A stretch of 64,000 nt of DNA from Stieleria maiorica (GCF_008035925.1 NZ_CP036264.1:2081409-2145408); one strand, 5' to 3'. Shown: positions 48,986 to 58,156, counted from the first letter of the stretch. Numbers and translations: made by a program. Notes: generated by a model from the sequence alone, not told the origin.

Positions 48986-49498
48986 ATGTTGATGGACCGC
49001 CAGACGACCGAACGCCGCGCGGCGCTCGCCCCGCCGGATGACGATAAACGCTGGAAGATTGTCAACGTCACGATGCGGCGGAACGGCTATTCAGGGCACG
49101 CGCTGATCGAAACATTGCACACGGTGCAGAACTGTTTCGGATACTTAGAAGACCGCTCGCTGCGTTACGTCGCGATGTCGTTGGGGTTGCCGTTGAGCAA
49201 GGTGTACGGGGTCGCAACGTTCTACCACCTGTTCACCCTGAAGCCCCAGGGCAATCACACCTGTGTGATTTGCACCGGGACGGCGTGCTACATCAAGGGT
49301 TCCCGCGAGTTGTCCACGGCGATCGAAGACCGCTATTCGGTCAAACCAGGACAGACCACAAAGGACAACGAGTTGTCGGTGCTGAGCGCCCGCTGCATCG
49401 GCTCCTGTGGGCTGGCCCCGACGGTCGTGTTGGACGGCAAGGTGCTCGGCCAAATGACACCCGCGGAATTGATTGACGAAATCGAGGAGGTCGTCTGA
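48986..49498 (+). CDS. hoxE: bidirectional [NiFe] hydrogenase diaphorase subunit HoxE
   Basis: A protein of 170 residues, NuoE-like. It carries a thioredoxin-fold [2Fe-2S] cluster with Cys in CVICTGTACYIKG and in ARCIGSCGLAPTV. The N-terminal helical part reads IETLHTVQNCFGYLEDRSLR and SKVYGVATFYHLF, both family signatures. HoxE passes electrons between HoxF/HoxU and possibly other carriers. It heads a five-gene operon; hoxF starts directly after its stop. A second ATG two codons in could also start translation. Confidence 0.95.
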   Translation: MLMDRQTTERRAALAPPDDDKRWKIVNVTMRRNGYSGHALIETLHTVQNCFGYLEDRSLRYVAMSLGLPLSKVYGVATFYHLFTLKPQGNHTCVICTGTACYIKGSRELSTAIEDRYSVKPGQTTKDNELSVLSARCIGSCGLAPTVVLDGKVLGQMTPAELIDEIEEVV

Positions 49499-51148
49499 AT
49501 GAATTTAGAAGACCTGGCGGACATCACCGAAGCAGTGGCTGCTGCGGCCGAGTCGCGTCGACACTGCGTCCGTGTCTGTATGGCGGCGAGTTGCCAGTCG
49601 TGCGGCAGCGGCGAGGTGCTGGAGGGGTTGCAGACGCAAGCCAAACAGAATGCTGACGACGGCGTTTGCATCAAACCGGTCGGTTGCATGGGCCTGTGTT
49701 CGGCCGGGCCGCTGGTCAGCGTGGACTCGGATCAGCCGGCGACCGCGCTGCTCTATCAGGACGTCACGGTCGATGACACCGAGGACTTGTATCACAGCCT
49801 GGGTGACCAGCCGGTGGAGCGTCTTCGCTGCCGGACCGACGTCCCGTTTTTCGCGCGTCAGCAAAAGGTCGTGTTAGAAAACTCGGGCATCATCGATCCC
49901 GAGCAGATCGATGATTACATTGCCGCGGGAGGCTACCGATCGCTGATGCGGGCGGTCACCGAGATGAGTCGTGAGGAGGTGCTTCGCGAAGTCAAGGAGA
50001 GTGGCTTGCGAGGCCGGGGCGGCGGCGGCTATCCGGCGGGTCTGAAATGGGCCACCGTCGCCATGGCCCCCGAACCGCACAAGTACGTCATTTGCAACGC
50101 CGACGAAGGTGATCCGGGAGCCTTCATGGACCGCGCCGTGCTGGAATCGGATCCGCACCGGGTGCTGGAGGGGATGGCGTTGGCCGGATATGCGGTCGGC
50201 GCCGAACACGCCTACATCTACATCCGCGCCGAGTATCCGTTGGCGGTCGAGCGATTAAAGACGGCGATCAAACAGGCGACCAAGAAGGGGTTGCTGGGAC
50301 GCAGGATCTGTGAGACGGCGCTCAGTTTTGAAGTGGAGGTTCGTCTGGGGGCCGGAGCCTTCGTGTGCGGTGAAGAGACCGCGTTGATGGCGTCCATCGA
50401 AGGTCGGCGTGGCCAGCCGCGGCCGCGGCCCCCCTACCCGGCCGAAGAAGGCCTTTGGAAATGCCCGACACTGATCAACAACGTCGAAACGCTGGCGAAT
50501 ATCCCCGCGATCGTCGGCAAAGGCGGCGCGTGGTTCAAGAGCATCGGCACCGAGAATTCGACCGGGACGAAGGTGTTCGCCTTGGCCGGCCGGATCGCCA
50601 ACAGCGGGTTGATCGAAGTCCCGATGGGAATCCCGCTGCGAGAAATCGTCCATGAGATCGGCGGTGGCATTCCCGACGGGCGGCGGTTCAAGGCCGTCCA
50701 AACCGGCGGCCCTTCCGGTGGATGCCTGCCCGAACAATTCCTGGACATGCCGGTCGAGTACGACACCCTGCGATCGGCCGGATCGATCATGGGATCCGGC
50801 GGCATGATCGTGATGGATGAAACCTCGTCGATGGTCGATGTCGCGCGTTACTTCATGGAATTTTGCATGGACGAATCGTGCGGAAAATGTGTGCCCTGCC
50901 GCGCCGGAACGGTTCAACTGTACGGATTGCTGGACAAGATCGCCGACGGCGAGGCGACGCCGAGCGATCTGGAATTGCTGGAAGAATTGTGTGACGTCGT
51001 CCAGGCGACCAGCCTGTGCGGACTGGGGCAGACCGCGCCCAATCCCGTGCTGAGCACCTTGCGGTACTTCCGACACGAGTACGAAGAAAAACTGCGGCCG
51101 GAATCGGAGCGAATGCCACGCATGCAAATTGTGACCCTGGACGACTAA
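49499..51148 (+). CDS. hoxF: bidirectional [NiFe] hydrogenase NAD(H)-oxidising subunit HoxF
   Basis: A protein of 549 residues, NuoF-like with an N-terminal ferredoxin-like extension (CMAASCQSCGSGEV ... GCMGLCSAGP). The flavin and NAD sites are seen as GLRGRGGGGYPAGLKW (about 168-183) and YVICNADEGDPGAFMDR. The [4Fe-4S] ligands are in ESCGKCVPCRAGT (about 459-471) and TSLCGLGQ. It catalyses electron exchange between NAD(H) and the Fe-S chain. It directly follows hoxE, and hoxU starts right after its stop, so the operon is translationally tight. Confidence 0.97.
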   Translation: MNLEDLADITEAVAAAAESRRHCVRVCMAASCQSCGSGEVLEGLQTQAKQNADDGVCIKPVGCMGLCSAGPLVSVDSDQPATALLYQDVTVDDTEDLYHSLGDQPVERLRCRTDVPFFARQQKVVLENSGIIDPEQIDDYIAAGGYRSLMRAVTEMSREEVLREVKESGLRGRGGGGYPAGLKWATVAMAPEPHKYVICNADEGDPGAFMDRAVLESDPHRVLEGMALAGYAVGAEHAYIYIRAEYPLAVERLKTAIKQATKKGLLGRRICETALSFEVEVRLGAGAFVCGEETALMASIEGRRGQPRPRPPYPAEEGLWKCPTLINNVETLANIPAIVGKGGAWFKSIGTENSTGTKVFALAGRIANSGLIEVPMGIPLREIVHEIGGGIPDGRRFKAVQTGGPSGGCLPEQFLDMPVEYDTLRSAGSIMGSGGMIVMDETSSMVDVARYFMEFCMDESCGKCVPCRAGTVQLYGLLDKIADGEATPSDLELLEELCDVVQATSLCGLGQTAPNPVLSTLRYFRHEYEEKLRPESERMPRMQIVTLDD

Positions 51149-51892
51149 ATGACGCATCCACCCGCTGCAACCAATCCTGCCCCCAAGGTCCGCGTCGTCA
51201 CGCTGAAAATTGACGACCACGATGTCGGCGCACGCGAGACGGATTCCATCCTTGAAATCGCTCAAGCCAACGGCATCCGCATCCCCTCGCTGTGCTACCT
51301 GGACGGCTTGAGCACCTGGGGCGCTTGTCGGTTGTGCATGGTCGAAATCGAAGGCTTTTCCAAACCGGTTTCGGCCTGTTCCACCACGGCCACCGAAGGC
51401 ATGAAAATCACCACCAACAGCGCACGGTTGAAACGCTACCGGCGGATGATCCTGGAATTGTTGTTCGCCGAACGCAACCACGTTTGCAGCGTCTGTGTAT
51501 CCAACGGGCATTGCGAACTGCAGGACTTGGCCGCCGAGTGCGGCATGGACCACGTCCGCGTTCCTTACCGCAATGCGACCTACACGATCGATTCGTCCCA
51601 CGACCTGTTTCGCGTCGACCACAACCGCTGTGTGGTCTGTACCCGCTGTGTCCGGGTGTGTGACGAGATCGAAGGCGCCCACACCTGGGACGTGATGGGC
51701 CGCGGCGTCAATTGCCAGGTCATCACCGATTTAAACCAACCGTGGGGCGACAGCCAGTCCTGCACGTCGTGCGGCAAATGCGTCCAAGTCTGTCCCACCG
51801 GGGCCTTGGTGAAAAAAGGCACGGCGGCCGGCGAAATGGAAAAACACGACGACTTTGTGCCCTACCTGGCGCAGATGCGAAAGAGACAATGA
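51149..51892 (+). CDS. hoxU: bidirectional [NiFe] hydrogenase Fe-S subunit HoxU
   Basis: A protein of 247 residues, like the N-terminal part of NuoG. Residues 15-90 carry a plant-type [2Fe-2S] domain ([18 protein letters not shown]). A His/Cys cluster region ([15 protein letters not shown]) follows, then two [4Fe-4S] motifs, [13 protein letters not shown] and [16 protein letters not shown]. It wires the HoxF flavin site to the hydrogenase module. Its stop overlaps the hoxY start as ATGA. Confidence 0.97.
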   Translation: MTHPPAATNPAPKVRVVTLKIDDHDVGARETDSILEIAQANGIRIPSLCYLDGLSTWGACRLCMVEIEGFSKPVSACSTTATEGMKITTNSARLKRYRRMILELLFAERNHVCSVCVSNGHCELQDLAAECGMDHVRVPYRNATYTIDSSHDLFRVDHNRCVVCTRCVRVCDEIEGAHTWDVMGRGVNCQVITDLNQPWGDSQSCTSCGKCVQVCPTGALVKKGTAAGEMEKHDDFVPYLAQMRKRQ

Positions 51893-52431
51893 GCGAAGCA
51901 CACAAGATCACTTTGGCGACCGCGTGGCTGGACGGCTGTTCCGGATGCCACATGTCGTTTTTAGACTTGGACCAGCGGTTAATCGAACTGGCGGAGAAAG
52001 TCGACGTCGTTTACAGCCCGATCGTCGACACCAAAGAATTGCCACCGGTGGTCGACGTCGGCATCCTGGAAGGCGCCGTCAGCACCGAAGAGGATTTGCA
52101 CAAGGCCCGGATGTTTCGCGGGCGGTGTCAGTTCTTGATCAGTCTGGGCGACTGTGCCGTCAGCGGAAACGTGCCTTCGATGAGAAACACCTTTGATCTG
52201 GATGATGTCCTGGACCGCGCCTTCGTCGAAAATGTCCAGGCCCAGCCCGGCCGGCCGAGCGAGAGTCTGCCGACGCTGCTGCGAACCGTGTTGCCGATCC
52301 ATCACGTCGTCCAAGTGGATCTGTTTGTCCAGGGATGCCCGCCGTCGGCCGACACCATTTGGCAGGTGCTGACCGAATTGATGGCCGGCAACACCCCGGA
52401 TCCCACCCAATTCACCCGCTTCGGAGCTTGA
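51889..52431 (+). CDS. hoxY: bidirectional [NiFe] hydrogenase small subunit HoxY
   Basis: A protein of 180 residues from the ATG that overlaps the hoxU stop. It holds the proximal Fe-S cluster: Cys17 and Cys20 in [16 protein letters not shown], Cys in [16 protein letters not shown] and Cys in [13 protein letters not shown]. The short length without further clusters is usual for group 3d hydrogenases. It pairs with HoxH. A longer open frame begins upstream in hoxU, but the ATGA start is clearly right. Confidence 0.96.
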   Translation: MSEAHKITLATAWLDGCSGCHMSFLDLDQRLIELAEKVDVVYSPIVDTKELPPVVDVGILEGAVSTEEDLHKARMFRGRCQFLISLGDCAVSGNVPSMRNTFDLDDVLDRAFVENVQAQPGRPSESLPTLLRTVLPIHHVVQVDLFVQGCPPSADTIWQVLTELMAGNTPDPTQFTRFGA

Positions 52432-52439
52432 ACTCGGTC

Positions 52440-53864
52440 ATGGGACGCACGATCAAAATCGATCCCGTTTCTCGCATCGAAGGCCACGCGCACATCACGC
52501 TGCACCTGGACGATGCCGGCAACATCGACGACGCCAAGTTTCACCTGACACAATTCCGCGGCTTCGAAAAGTTTTGCGAAGGACGCCCGTTCCCGGAAAT
52601 GCCGGCACTGACCGCCCGGACCTGTGGCATCTGTCCGGTCAGCCACCTTGTCGCTTCCTCCAAGGCCTGTGATCACTTGCTCAGCGTCACGATTCCCCCG
52701 ACCGCTGTCAATCTGCGCCGGGTGATGAACCTGGCCCAATTGATCCAGTCGCACGCGCTGTCGTATTTCCACCTGTCCTCGGCAGACCTGTTGCTGGGCA
52801 TGGATTCGGATCCCAAATCACGCAACTTGTTCGGGTTGTTGAAAGTCGATCCCCAGCTGGCCAAAGATGGCATCCGGCTGCGTCAAATCGGCCAAACGGT
52901 CATCGAAATGCTGGGCGGCAAGAAGATCCACCCCGGCTGGATGGTGCCCGGCGGTGTCAGCGGGCCGCTCAGCGAAGATTCACGCACGGCGATGCTGGCG
53001 ATGATTCCCGAGGGGCTGGACATCGCCGAACGGACGTTTGAATCATTCAAGGATCTGATCGGGAAATTCCCCGAAGAGATCCAGCACTTCGGCAACTTCC
53101 CCACCATGTTCCTGAGCTTGATCACGCCTCGCGGCGGGTTGGAACACTACGACGGCTTCTTCCGCATCAAAGACGCCGATGGAAAGATTGTCGACGACAT
53201 GGTGCCACTGGAGGAATACCAACGCATCATCGGCGAGGCGGTCGAACCATATTCGTACATGAAGTTCCCATACTATTTGCCGATGGGTTACCCCGATGGT
53301 ATTTACCGTGTCGGACCGCTCGCCCGGTTGAACAACTGTGACTTCTGCGGCACCAAACAAGCCGATCAGGCATTGGACGAATTCCGCGCGTTGCAACACG
53401 ATCGCCCGGTCAGCAGTAGCTTTCATTTTCATTTCGCGCGTCTGGTGGAAATCATCTTTGCGCTCGAACGCATGAAGGAACTGCTGGAAAGCCCACATAT
53501 CTTGGACACCCGAGTGAGAGCGCGGGCGCGGGGGAACAACGACGAGGGAATCGGGGTCGCCGAAGCACCTCGTGGGACACTGATTCACCACTACAAGACC
53601 GACGATGACGGACTGATCACTTGGGCCAACCTGATCATCGCCACCGGGCACAACAACTTGGCGATGAATCGGGGCATCAAGCAGGCGGCCGAACACTTTG
53701 TCGATGGCAACCATTTGCAGGAAGGGATGCTCAATCGAGTCGAAGCAGTGATCCGTTGTTTCGACCCCTGTCTCAGCTGCGCCTCGCATGCGTTCGGACA
53801 AATGCCGCTGCGAATCGAGTTGCATGATTCGCGAGGCAATGTGGTGGATCAGATGGTGAGGTAG
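52440..53864 (+). CDS. hoxH: bidirectional [NiFe] hydrogenase large subunit HoxH
   Basis: A protein of 474 residues carrying the NiFe active site. The N-terminal metal motif is [14 protein letters not shown] (RxCGxCxxxH) and the C-terminal motif is [14 protein letters not shown] (DPCxxCxxH), giving four Cys ligands. Cleavage after the His of SCASH would remove a tail of roughly 23 residues, as in known HoxH maturation. Other signatures are [16 protein letters not shown] and [15 protein letters not shown]. The ATG at 52440 is 8 bp after hoxY. The 3' end is continuous with a repeat array that carries a copy of its final 12 bases (see 54417). Confidence 0.97.
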   Translation: MGRTIKIDPVSRIEGHAHITLHLDDAGNIDDAKFHLTQFRGFEKFCEGRPFPEMPALTARTCGICPVSHLVASSKACDHLLSVTIPPTAVNLRRVMNLAQLIQSHALSYFHLSSADLLLGMDSDPKSRNLFGLLKVDPQLAKDGIRLRQIGQTVIEMLGGKKIHPGWMVPGGVSGPLSEDSRTAMLAMIPEGLDIAERTFESFKDLIGKFPEEIQHFGNFPTMFLSLITPRGGLEHYDGFFRIKDADGKIVDDMVPLEEYQRIIGEAVEPYSYMKFPYYLPMGYPDGIYRVGPLARLNNCDFCGTKQADQALDEFRALQHDRPVSSSFHFHFARLVEIIFALERMKELLESPHILDTRVRARARGNNDEGIGVAEAPRGTLIHHYKTDDDGLITWANLIIATGHNNLAMNRGIKQAAEHFVDGNHLQEGMLNRVEAVIRCFDPCLSCASHAFGQMPLRIELHDSRGNVVDQMVR

Positions 53865-53880
53865 GTCAAACACGATGTCC

Positions 53881-54580
53881 ACTTGTTCCCGGGCTCCGCC
53901 TGGGGACACGATTCGATCGGAGGCTCCGCCTCGCGGATTGCTGATGGACGTGAGGCGGAGCCTCACCGACACTGCGTTCCAAGGCGGAGCCTTGGAACGA
54001 GGGGAAACACGACGTCCACTTGTTCCCGGGCTCCGCCTGGGGACACCATTCCATTGGAGGCTCCGCCTCGCGGATCGCTGATCGACGTGAGGCGGAGCCT
54101 CACCGGCACTGCGTTCCAAGGCGGAGCCTTGGAACGAGGGGAAACACGACGTCCACTTGTTCCCGGGCTCCGCCTGGGGACACGATTCGATCGGAGGCTC
54201 CGCCTCGCGGATCGCTGATGGAGGTGAGGCGGAGCCTCACCGGCACTGCGTTCCAAGGCGGAGCCTTGGAACGAGGGGAAACACGCTGTCCACTTGTTCC
54301 CGGGCTCCGCCTGGGGACACCATTCCATTGGAGGCTCCGCCTCGCGGATTGCTGATGGACGTGAGGCGGAGCCTCACCGACACTGCGTTCCAAGGCGGAG
54401 CCTTGGAACGAGGGGAATGGTGAGGTAGGTCAAACACGATGTCCACTTGTTCCCGGGCTCCGCCTGGGGACACCATTCCATTGGAGGCTCCGCCTCGCGG
54501 ATTGCTGATCGACGTGAGGCGGAGCCTCACCGGCACTGCGTTCCAAGGCGGAGCCTTGGAACGAGGGGAAAACCGACAAC
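53881..54580. repeat. five-copy tandem array of a 137-bp palindromic REP-like unit
   Basis: ACTTGTTCCCGGGCTCCGCC recurs at 53881, 54018, 54155, 54292 and 54445. The first three spacings are 137 bp and the last is 153 bp because extra bases identical to the hoxH 3' end precede the fifth copy. Each unit contains the hairpins GAGGCTCCGCCTC, GTGAGGCGGAGCCTCAC and TTCCAAGGCGGAGCCTTGGAA. The array separates hoxH from hoxW. Confidence 0.97.
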
Positions 54581-54628
54581 CACACACAGGCCGCTCGCTG
54601 ACGCTTCCCGCTGGCATCCATTCATCCT

Positions 54629-55123
54629 ATGCATCCCATCCCATCCACCACCCTCATCGTCGGCTTGGGCAATACGCTCTGCGGTGACGATGCGCTCGGC
54701 CCCATCGCCGCCGATCGGGTGCAGCAGGCCGTCGACCAGAATCAGCTGACTGAAAGACACGCGATCAAAGTCCTCCAACGCTGCGCGCCCACGCCCGATC
54801 TGGCATCGGAACTCAGCGACGCTCGACGCGTGATCTTCCTGGACGCATCGATCGATGGCCCTGACGATCGAGTTCTCCTGCGGCGACTGCAAGAAACCAA
54901 TGCCGCCGAATCGCTCGGGCACCAGTTCAGCCTGGGCACGCTGCTCGGTCTTGCCCGCCACTTGTACGGCCACGCTCCCGAAGCGTTCGCGATCACCTTT
55001 CGAGGCCGGACGTTCGAACTCGGCGATCGCTGTTTGACCCCCGAAGCGGAAGCGGCAGTCGCGGCAATGGTCGCCGAGACGCTGCGGGTGATCGCGTCGG
55101 AAACGGTGATCGCAGATGCATGA
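54629..55123 (+). CDS. hoxW: hydrogenase maturation endopeptidase (HoxW-like)
   Basis: A protein of 164 residues of the HycI/HyaD/HoxW peptidase family, which removes the C-terminal tail of the large subunit after nickel insertion. The N-terminal signature LIVGLGNTLCGDDALGPIAA carries the nickel-sensing acidic pair, with VIFLDASIDG and a His in GHQFSLGTLLGLA completing the site. Position after hoxHY argues that HoxH is its substrate. Its 3' end overlaps hypA by 8 bp. Confidence 0.92.
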   Translation: MHPIPSTTLIVGLGNTLCGDDALGPIAADRVQQAVDQNQLTERHAIKVLQRCAPTPDLASELSDARRVIFLDASIDGPDDRVLLRRLQETNAAESLGHQFSLGTLLGLARHLYGHAPEAFAITFRGRTFELGDRCLTPEAEAAVAAMVAETLRVIASETVIADA

Positions 55124-55478
55124 ACTCTCCATCGCACTGAACCTCCTGGACGTGGCCGCCGAAGAAGCCGAACGGCGGAATATCAAATCCGTCGAAGCCG
55201 TCCACATCAAACTCGGCCCGCTTTCCGGGGTCGTCAAATCCGCCTTGATCTCGGCCTATGACCTTGCCCGCGAGCACTCGCCGTTTCCGGATTCCCGATT
55301 GGTGGTGGAAGACGTCCCGATCGTGATCTACTGTGAACCGTGCGCGGCCGAGCAACCGGCTGCGTCGATTCAGCAACTCGTCTGCCCGGTCTGTCACACG
55401 CCGTCGGGCAAGATCGTCATGGGGCGAGAAATGGAACTCACCGCGCTGGAAATCGCCGACTCGGAGATCGAACCATGA
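55116..55478 (+). CDS. hypA: hydrogenase nickel insertion protein HypA
   Basis: A protein of 120 residues. The N-terminal MHELSIALNLLD contains the nickel-binding Met-His-Glu. The zinc site is two Cys pairs, YCEPCAAEQ and LVCPVCHTPSGK. HypA delivers nickel to the hydrogenase large subunit together with HypB. It overlaps hoxW at its start and hypB at its stop (ATGA). Confidence 0.96.
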   Translation: MHELSIALNLLDVAAEEAERRNIKSVEAVHIKLGPLSGVVKSALISAYDLAREHSPFPDSRLVVEDVPIVIYCEPCAAEQPAASIQQLVCPVCHTPSGKIVMGREMELTALEIADSEIEP

Positions 55479-56155
55479 ATACCCAAACCCGCCTGGTGCA
55501 GGTCCGCACAAAGATCTTGAAGCAGAACGACGTGCTGGCAAGAGGGCTTAGGCAACGTTTTGCCCGTGACGGCGTGACGGTCGTCAGTTTGGTGTCCAGC
55601 CCCGGAGCCGGAAAGACGGCGTTGTTGGAAGCGTTGCTCGGCCGGTTGCGCGACGAGTTTCGCGTGGCCGCGTTGGTCGGCGATCTGGCCACGGACAACG
55701 ACGCTCGGCGGCTGGCCCGTGCGGAAGTTCCGACGAAACAAATCACCACCGGGACGGTGTGTCATCTGGAAGCGGACATGGTGGCCGAGGCGCTGGAAGG
55801 ATGGAACACTGGGGAACTCGACTTTCTGTTTATCGAAAACGTCGGCAATCTTGTTTGTCCGGCGACGTGGGACCTGGGCGAACAACTGCGGCTGGTCCTG
55901 TTTTCGGTCACCGAAGGGGAAGACAAGCCGCTGAAGTACCCGACGATCTTCAACACCGCCGATGTAGCGGTGATCACGAAGGCTGACTTGGCCGACGCCG
56001 TCGAGTTCGATGCCGATGCGGCCAATCGGAGCCTGCAGTCGGTGCGACCGGGGATCGAAACCTTGAAGGTCTCCGCCAAGACCGGGGAGGGAATGGGGGC
56101 GTTGCTGCAGCGGTTGCGGGCATTGCGGGGAGGAGGGAAGCAGTGGGCAGAATGA
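55475..56155 (+). CDS. hypB: hydrogenase nickel incorporation GTPase HypB
   Basis: A protein of 226 residues of the SIMIBI GTPase class. G1 is VSSPGAGKTALLEALL; the switch region is VGDLATDNDARRLA; metal-binding Cys-His is in TTGTVCHLEADMV; ENVGNLVCPATWDLG is a family signature; the base-recognition motif is VITKADLAD. It lacks the His-rich nickel-storage stretch and the N-terminal CxxCxC site of some HypB proteins. The stop codon lies inside the first unit of a 14-bp repeat array. HypC, HypD, HypE and HypF, which build the Fe(CN)2CO group, are not in the window. Confidence 0.95.
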   Translation: MNTQTRLVQVRTKILKQNDVLARGLRQRFARDGVTVVSLVSSPGAGKTALLEALLGRLRDEFRVAALVGDLATDNDARRLARAEVPTKQITTGTVCHLEADMVAEALEGWNTGELDFLFIENVGNLVCPATWDLGEQLRLVLFSVTEGEDKPLKYPTIFNTADVAVITKADLADAVEFDADAANRSLQSVRPGIETLKVSAKTGEGMGALLQRLRALRGGGKQWAE

Positions 56156-56274
56156 TTCGGGGCAGAATGATGGGGGCAGAATGATGGGGGCAGAATGATG
56201 GGGGCAGAATGATGGGGGCAGAATGATGGGGGCAGAATGATGGGGGCAGAATGATGGGGGCAAAACGATGGGGG
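56148..56274. repeat. 14-bp tandem array CAGAATGATGGGGG
   Basis: Units begin at 56148, 56163, 56177, 56191, 56205, 56219, 56233 and 56247, with a variant (CAAAACGATGGGGG) at 56261. The first unit supplies the hypB stop codon. Confidence 0.97.
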
Positions 56275-56390
56275 AGTCGACGCTACGTCACTGCCACTGC
56301 CAGCGGGATGCGTGAGCGAGCGGCATGTGCGGTTCAAACCGGAATCGTCGCGGGCCACTGGCTCACGCCACGTGCTGGCAATTCACTGCA

Positions 56391-57029
56391 CTACGGCGCC
56401 AATCGCATCCGCTGCCATTCCCCGACGTCATCCTTTTCATAGCAAATCCGATCGTGCAACCGATTCGGGCGGCCTTGCCAGAACTCGAAACGCGTCGGCT
56501 CGATTCGGTAGCCGCCCCAGAAACTCGGCAGCGGAACCTCCTTGGACGCAAATCGCTGTTTCATCTCCTGCATCTTGGCTTCTAACAACGATCGCGACGA
56601 CACGATTTCGCTTTGTTGAGAGACCCAGGCGCCGAGCCGACTGCCGCGTGGCCGCGTGACGAAGTACTTGAGCGATTCCGCCGTGCTCACCTTCCGGGCG
56701 GTCCCCCCGATTTCGACTTGCCGCTGCAGCGGGAGCCACAGGAAAAGGATCGAAACGCGAGGGTTCAATCCGATCTGTCGCGCCTTGCGGCTTTCATGGT
56801 TGGTAAAGAACACCAGCCCGCGGGTGTCGAAGTACTTCAGCAAAACGGTCCGCTGAGTCGGTTGACCTTCGGCATCAACCGTTGCCAAAACCATCGCATT
56901 GGGTTCAAGCAATTCTGCCTGGGTCGCTTGTTGATACCAACGCTCGAATTGCACCAGCGGGTTGGGATCAACATCGTCGATGTCCAGTGATTCGAGTGCG
57001 TAGTCTTGTCGAAGATGCGATAGATCCAT
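56391..57029 (-). CDS. pdxH: pyridoxamine/pyridoxine 5'-phosphate oxidase
   Basis: A protein of 212 residues, full length for the FMN-dependent enzyme that makes pyridoxal phosphate. Signatures are MVLATVDAEGQPTQRTVLLK, FFTNHESRKARQI, WLPLQRQVEIGGTA, RPRGSRLGAWVSQQS and the C-terminal WGGYRIEPTRFEFWQGRPNR with HDRICY. The start at 57029 (MDLSHLRQDYAL) fits the family. No other vitamin B6 genes are near. Confidence 0.97.
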   Translation of the reverse strand: MDLSHLRQDYALESLDIDDVDPNPLVQFERWYQQATQAELLEPNAMVLATVDAEGQPTQRTVLLKYFDTRGLVFFTNHESRKARQIGLNPRVSILFLWLPLQRQVEIGGTARKVSTAESLKYFVTRPRGSRLGAWVSQQSEIVSSRSLLEAKMQEMKQRFASKEVPLPSFWGGYRIEPTRFEFWQGRPNRLHDRICYEKDDVGEWQRMRLAP

Positions 57030-57316
57030 GGTTTTGGACGCAATGATGAAGGCTCGCCATCGATGCGCAAAAGCGGAAGTCGCCGAGACTTTCGGCGTCC
57101 CGCAAGCAACCGATGCTCAGCGTCCAGTGTAAGATTTGTCCGGTGTAAGATTTTCAATGAATTGAAAAATGGGGAATCGCCGAGGGCCGTTCGGACGTTC
57201 TTGCTCCAAACCGTCGTCAGCGCGGCGACATCGTGTGGCCACGTCGACGCACGATTCTCCGCTGCATCTGCCGGAGATGCCGTTCTTTCTGCTCGTTTCA
57301 GGATCTAGGTCGGTAT

Positions 57317-57332
57317 TGGCACGCCTCTTGCA
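57317..57332 (+). promoter_or_regulatory. sigma-54 (RpoN) -24/-12 promoter
   Basis: TGGCACG-CCTC-TTGCA matches the consensus TGGCACG-N4-TTGCA at every stated position. Transcription would begin near 57344, leaving a leader of about 95 nt before the GTG at 57440. Confidence 0.8.
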
Positions 57333-57424
57333 ATGCCCCGCGATGCCGGTCACCAGGCGAGGTTCGTCGACCGCGGGAGTGGTTCGGCGTGTGTTCAGTC
57401 ACGATCGCCCCGTCAACGCAATTC

Positions 57425-57430
57425 AGGAGG
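57425..57430 (+). promoter_or_regulatory. Shine-Dalgarno AGGAGG selecting the GTG start at 57440
   Basis: A perfect AGGAGG lies nine bases before GTG 57440. The ATG at 57446 is too far away. Confidence 0.8.
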
Positions 57431-57439
57431 AATCTAGCC

Positions 57440-58156
57440 GTGTTTATGGAAATCCACACCCCCGCGTCTTCGACAATTTGGGGGCGCTTGAAACATGCTC
57501 GTCGCGGGACCAGACGATGGCCGGGCAAGGTGGCCGTCGCGACCGCCATGTTAGCTCTCTGTCCCCTCGCAACACCAACCGTCTCGGCCCAACAAGCCCA
57601 ATCCACGGCCTCCACCGGCCATCGCGTCGCCGTGATCGATGTCGGCTACGTTTTCAAAAACCTTCCCGCTATTCAGGCACAGATCAACAAAGTCAAAGCG
57701 GAACTGGAGAGACACGAAACCGAAATCAAACAAAAACGAGAGGAATTGAATCAAGCGGCGCTGCGACTGAAATCATTGAAGATCGGCACGCCGGAATACG
57801 CCCGACAAGAAGAACACGTCGCAGACCTGGACTCCAAACTGCGGCTGGACATGAGACGCCGGCACAGCGACCTGGGAGAGGCCGAGGCGAAGATTTACTA
57901 TGACAACTACCAGCGTATCCGTGCCGCGGTCAAAGCCGTGGCCGTCCACAACCACATCAATCTCGTTCTGCGTTTCAATAGCGAAGCCGTTGACCCCCAC
58001 CAAGGCGATTCGGCCGCTCGCGAGATCATGAGAAACGTCGTCTACCAAGACAACGCGATCAATCTGACCGACACCGTGATGCGGTATTTGGAGCGATCGG
58101 ACGATGGGGCCCAAGTTGCCAATGGCAGCCGAGCCGCGGCAGGCACCAGTCGCTAG
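57440..58156 (+). CDS. OmpH/Skp-family periplasmic chaperone-like protein
   Basis: A protein of 238 residues from GTG 57440. The N-terminus is basic, then a signal peptide with core VAVATAMLALCPLATPTVSA ends near residue 53. The mature start HRVAVIDVGYVFKNLPAIQA is the typical OmpH/Skp first strand and helix. A long coiled coil follows (VKAELERHETEIKQKREELN, EEHVADLDSKLRLDMRRRHS), then AVAVHNHINLVLRFNSEAV near the end. Skp proteins hold unfolded outer-membrane proteins in the periplasm. No bamA or lpx genes flank it here. It appears to be driven by a sigma-54 promoter, which is unusual for this family. Confidence 0.88.
   Translation: MFMEIHTPASSTIWGRLKHARRGTRRWPGKVAVATAMLALCPLATPTVSAQQAQSTASTGHRVAVIDVGYVFKNLPAIQAQINKVKAELERHETEIKQKREELNQAALRLKSLKIGTPEYARQEEHVADLDSKLRLDMRRRHSDLGEAEAKIYYDNYQRIRAAVKAVAVHNHINLVLRFNSEAVDPHQGDSAAREIMRNVVYQDNAINLTDTVMRYLERSDDGAQVANGSRAAAGTSR

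Larger units (their letters stand above)
57030..57439. other. divergent intergenic region between pdxH and the Skp-like gene
   Basis: This 410-bp region holds a short GGTGTAAGATT direct repeat (57125-57155), the sigma-54-type promoter at 57317-57332 and the strong Shine-Dalgarno at 57425-57430. Longer frames across it do not look coding. Confidence 0.6.

Noticed and set aside
50255..51682. 475-codon minus-strand open frame
   Set aside because: It is antisense to hoxF and hoxU; shadow frame.
53881..54580. CRISPR array or gene family in the 137-bp repeats
   Set aside because: There are no unique spacers. The open frames crossing the array are products of repeat length and palindromes, not proteins.
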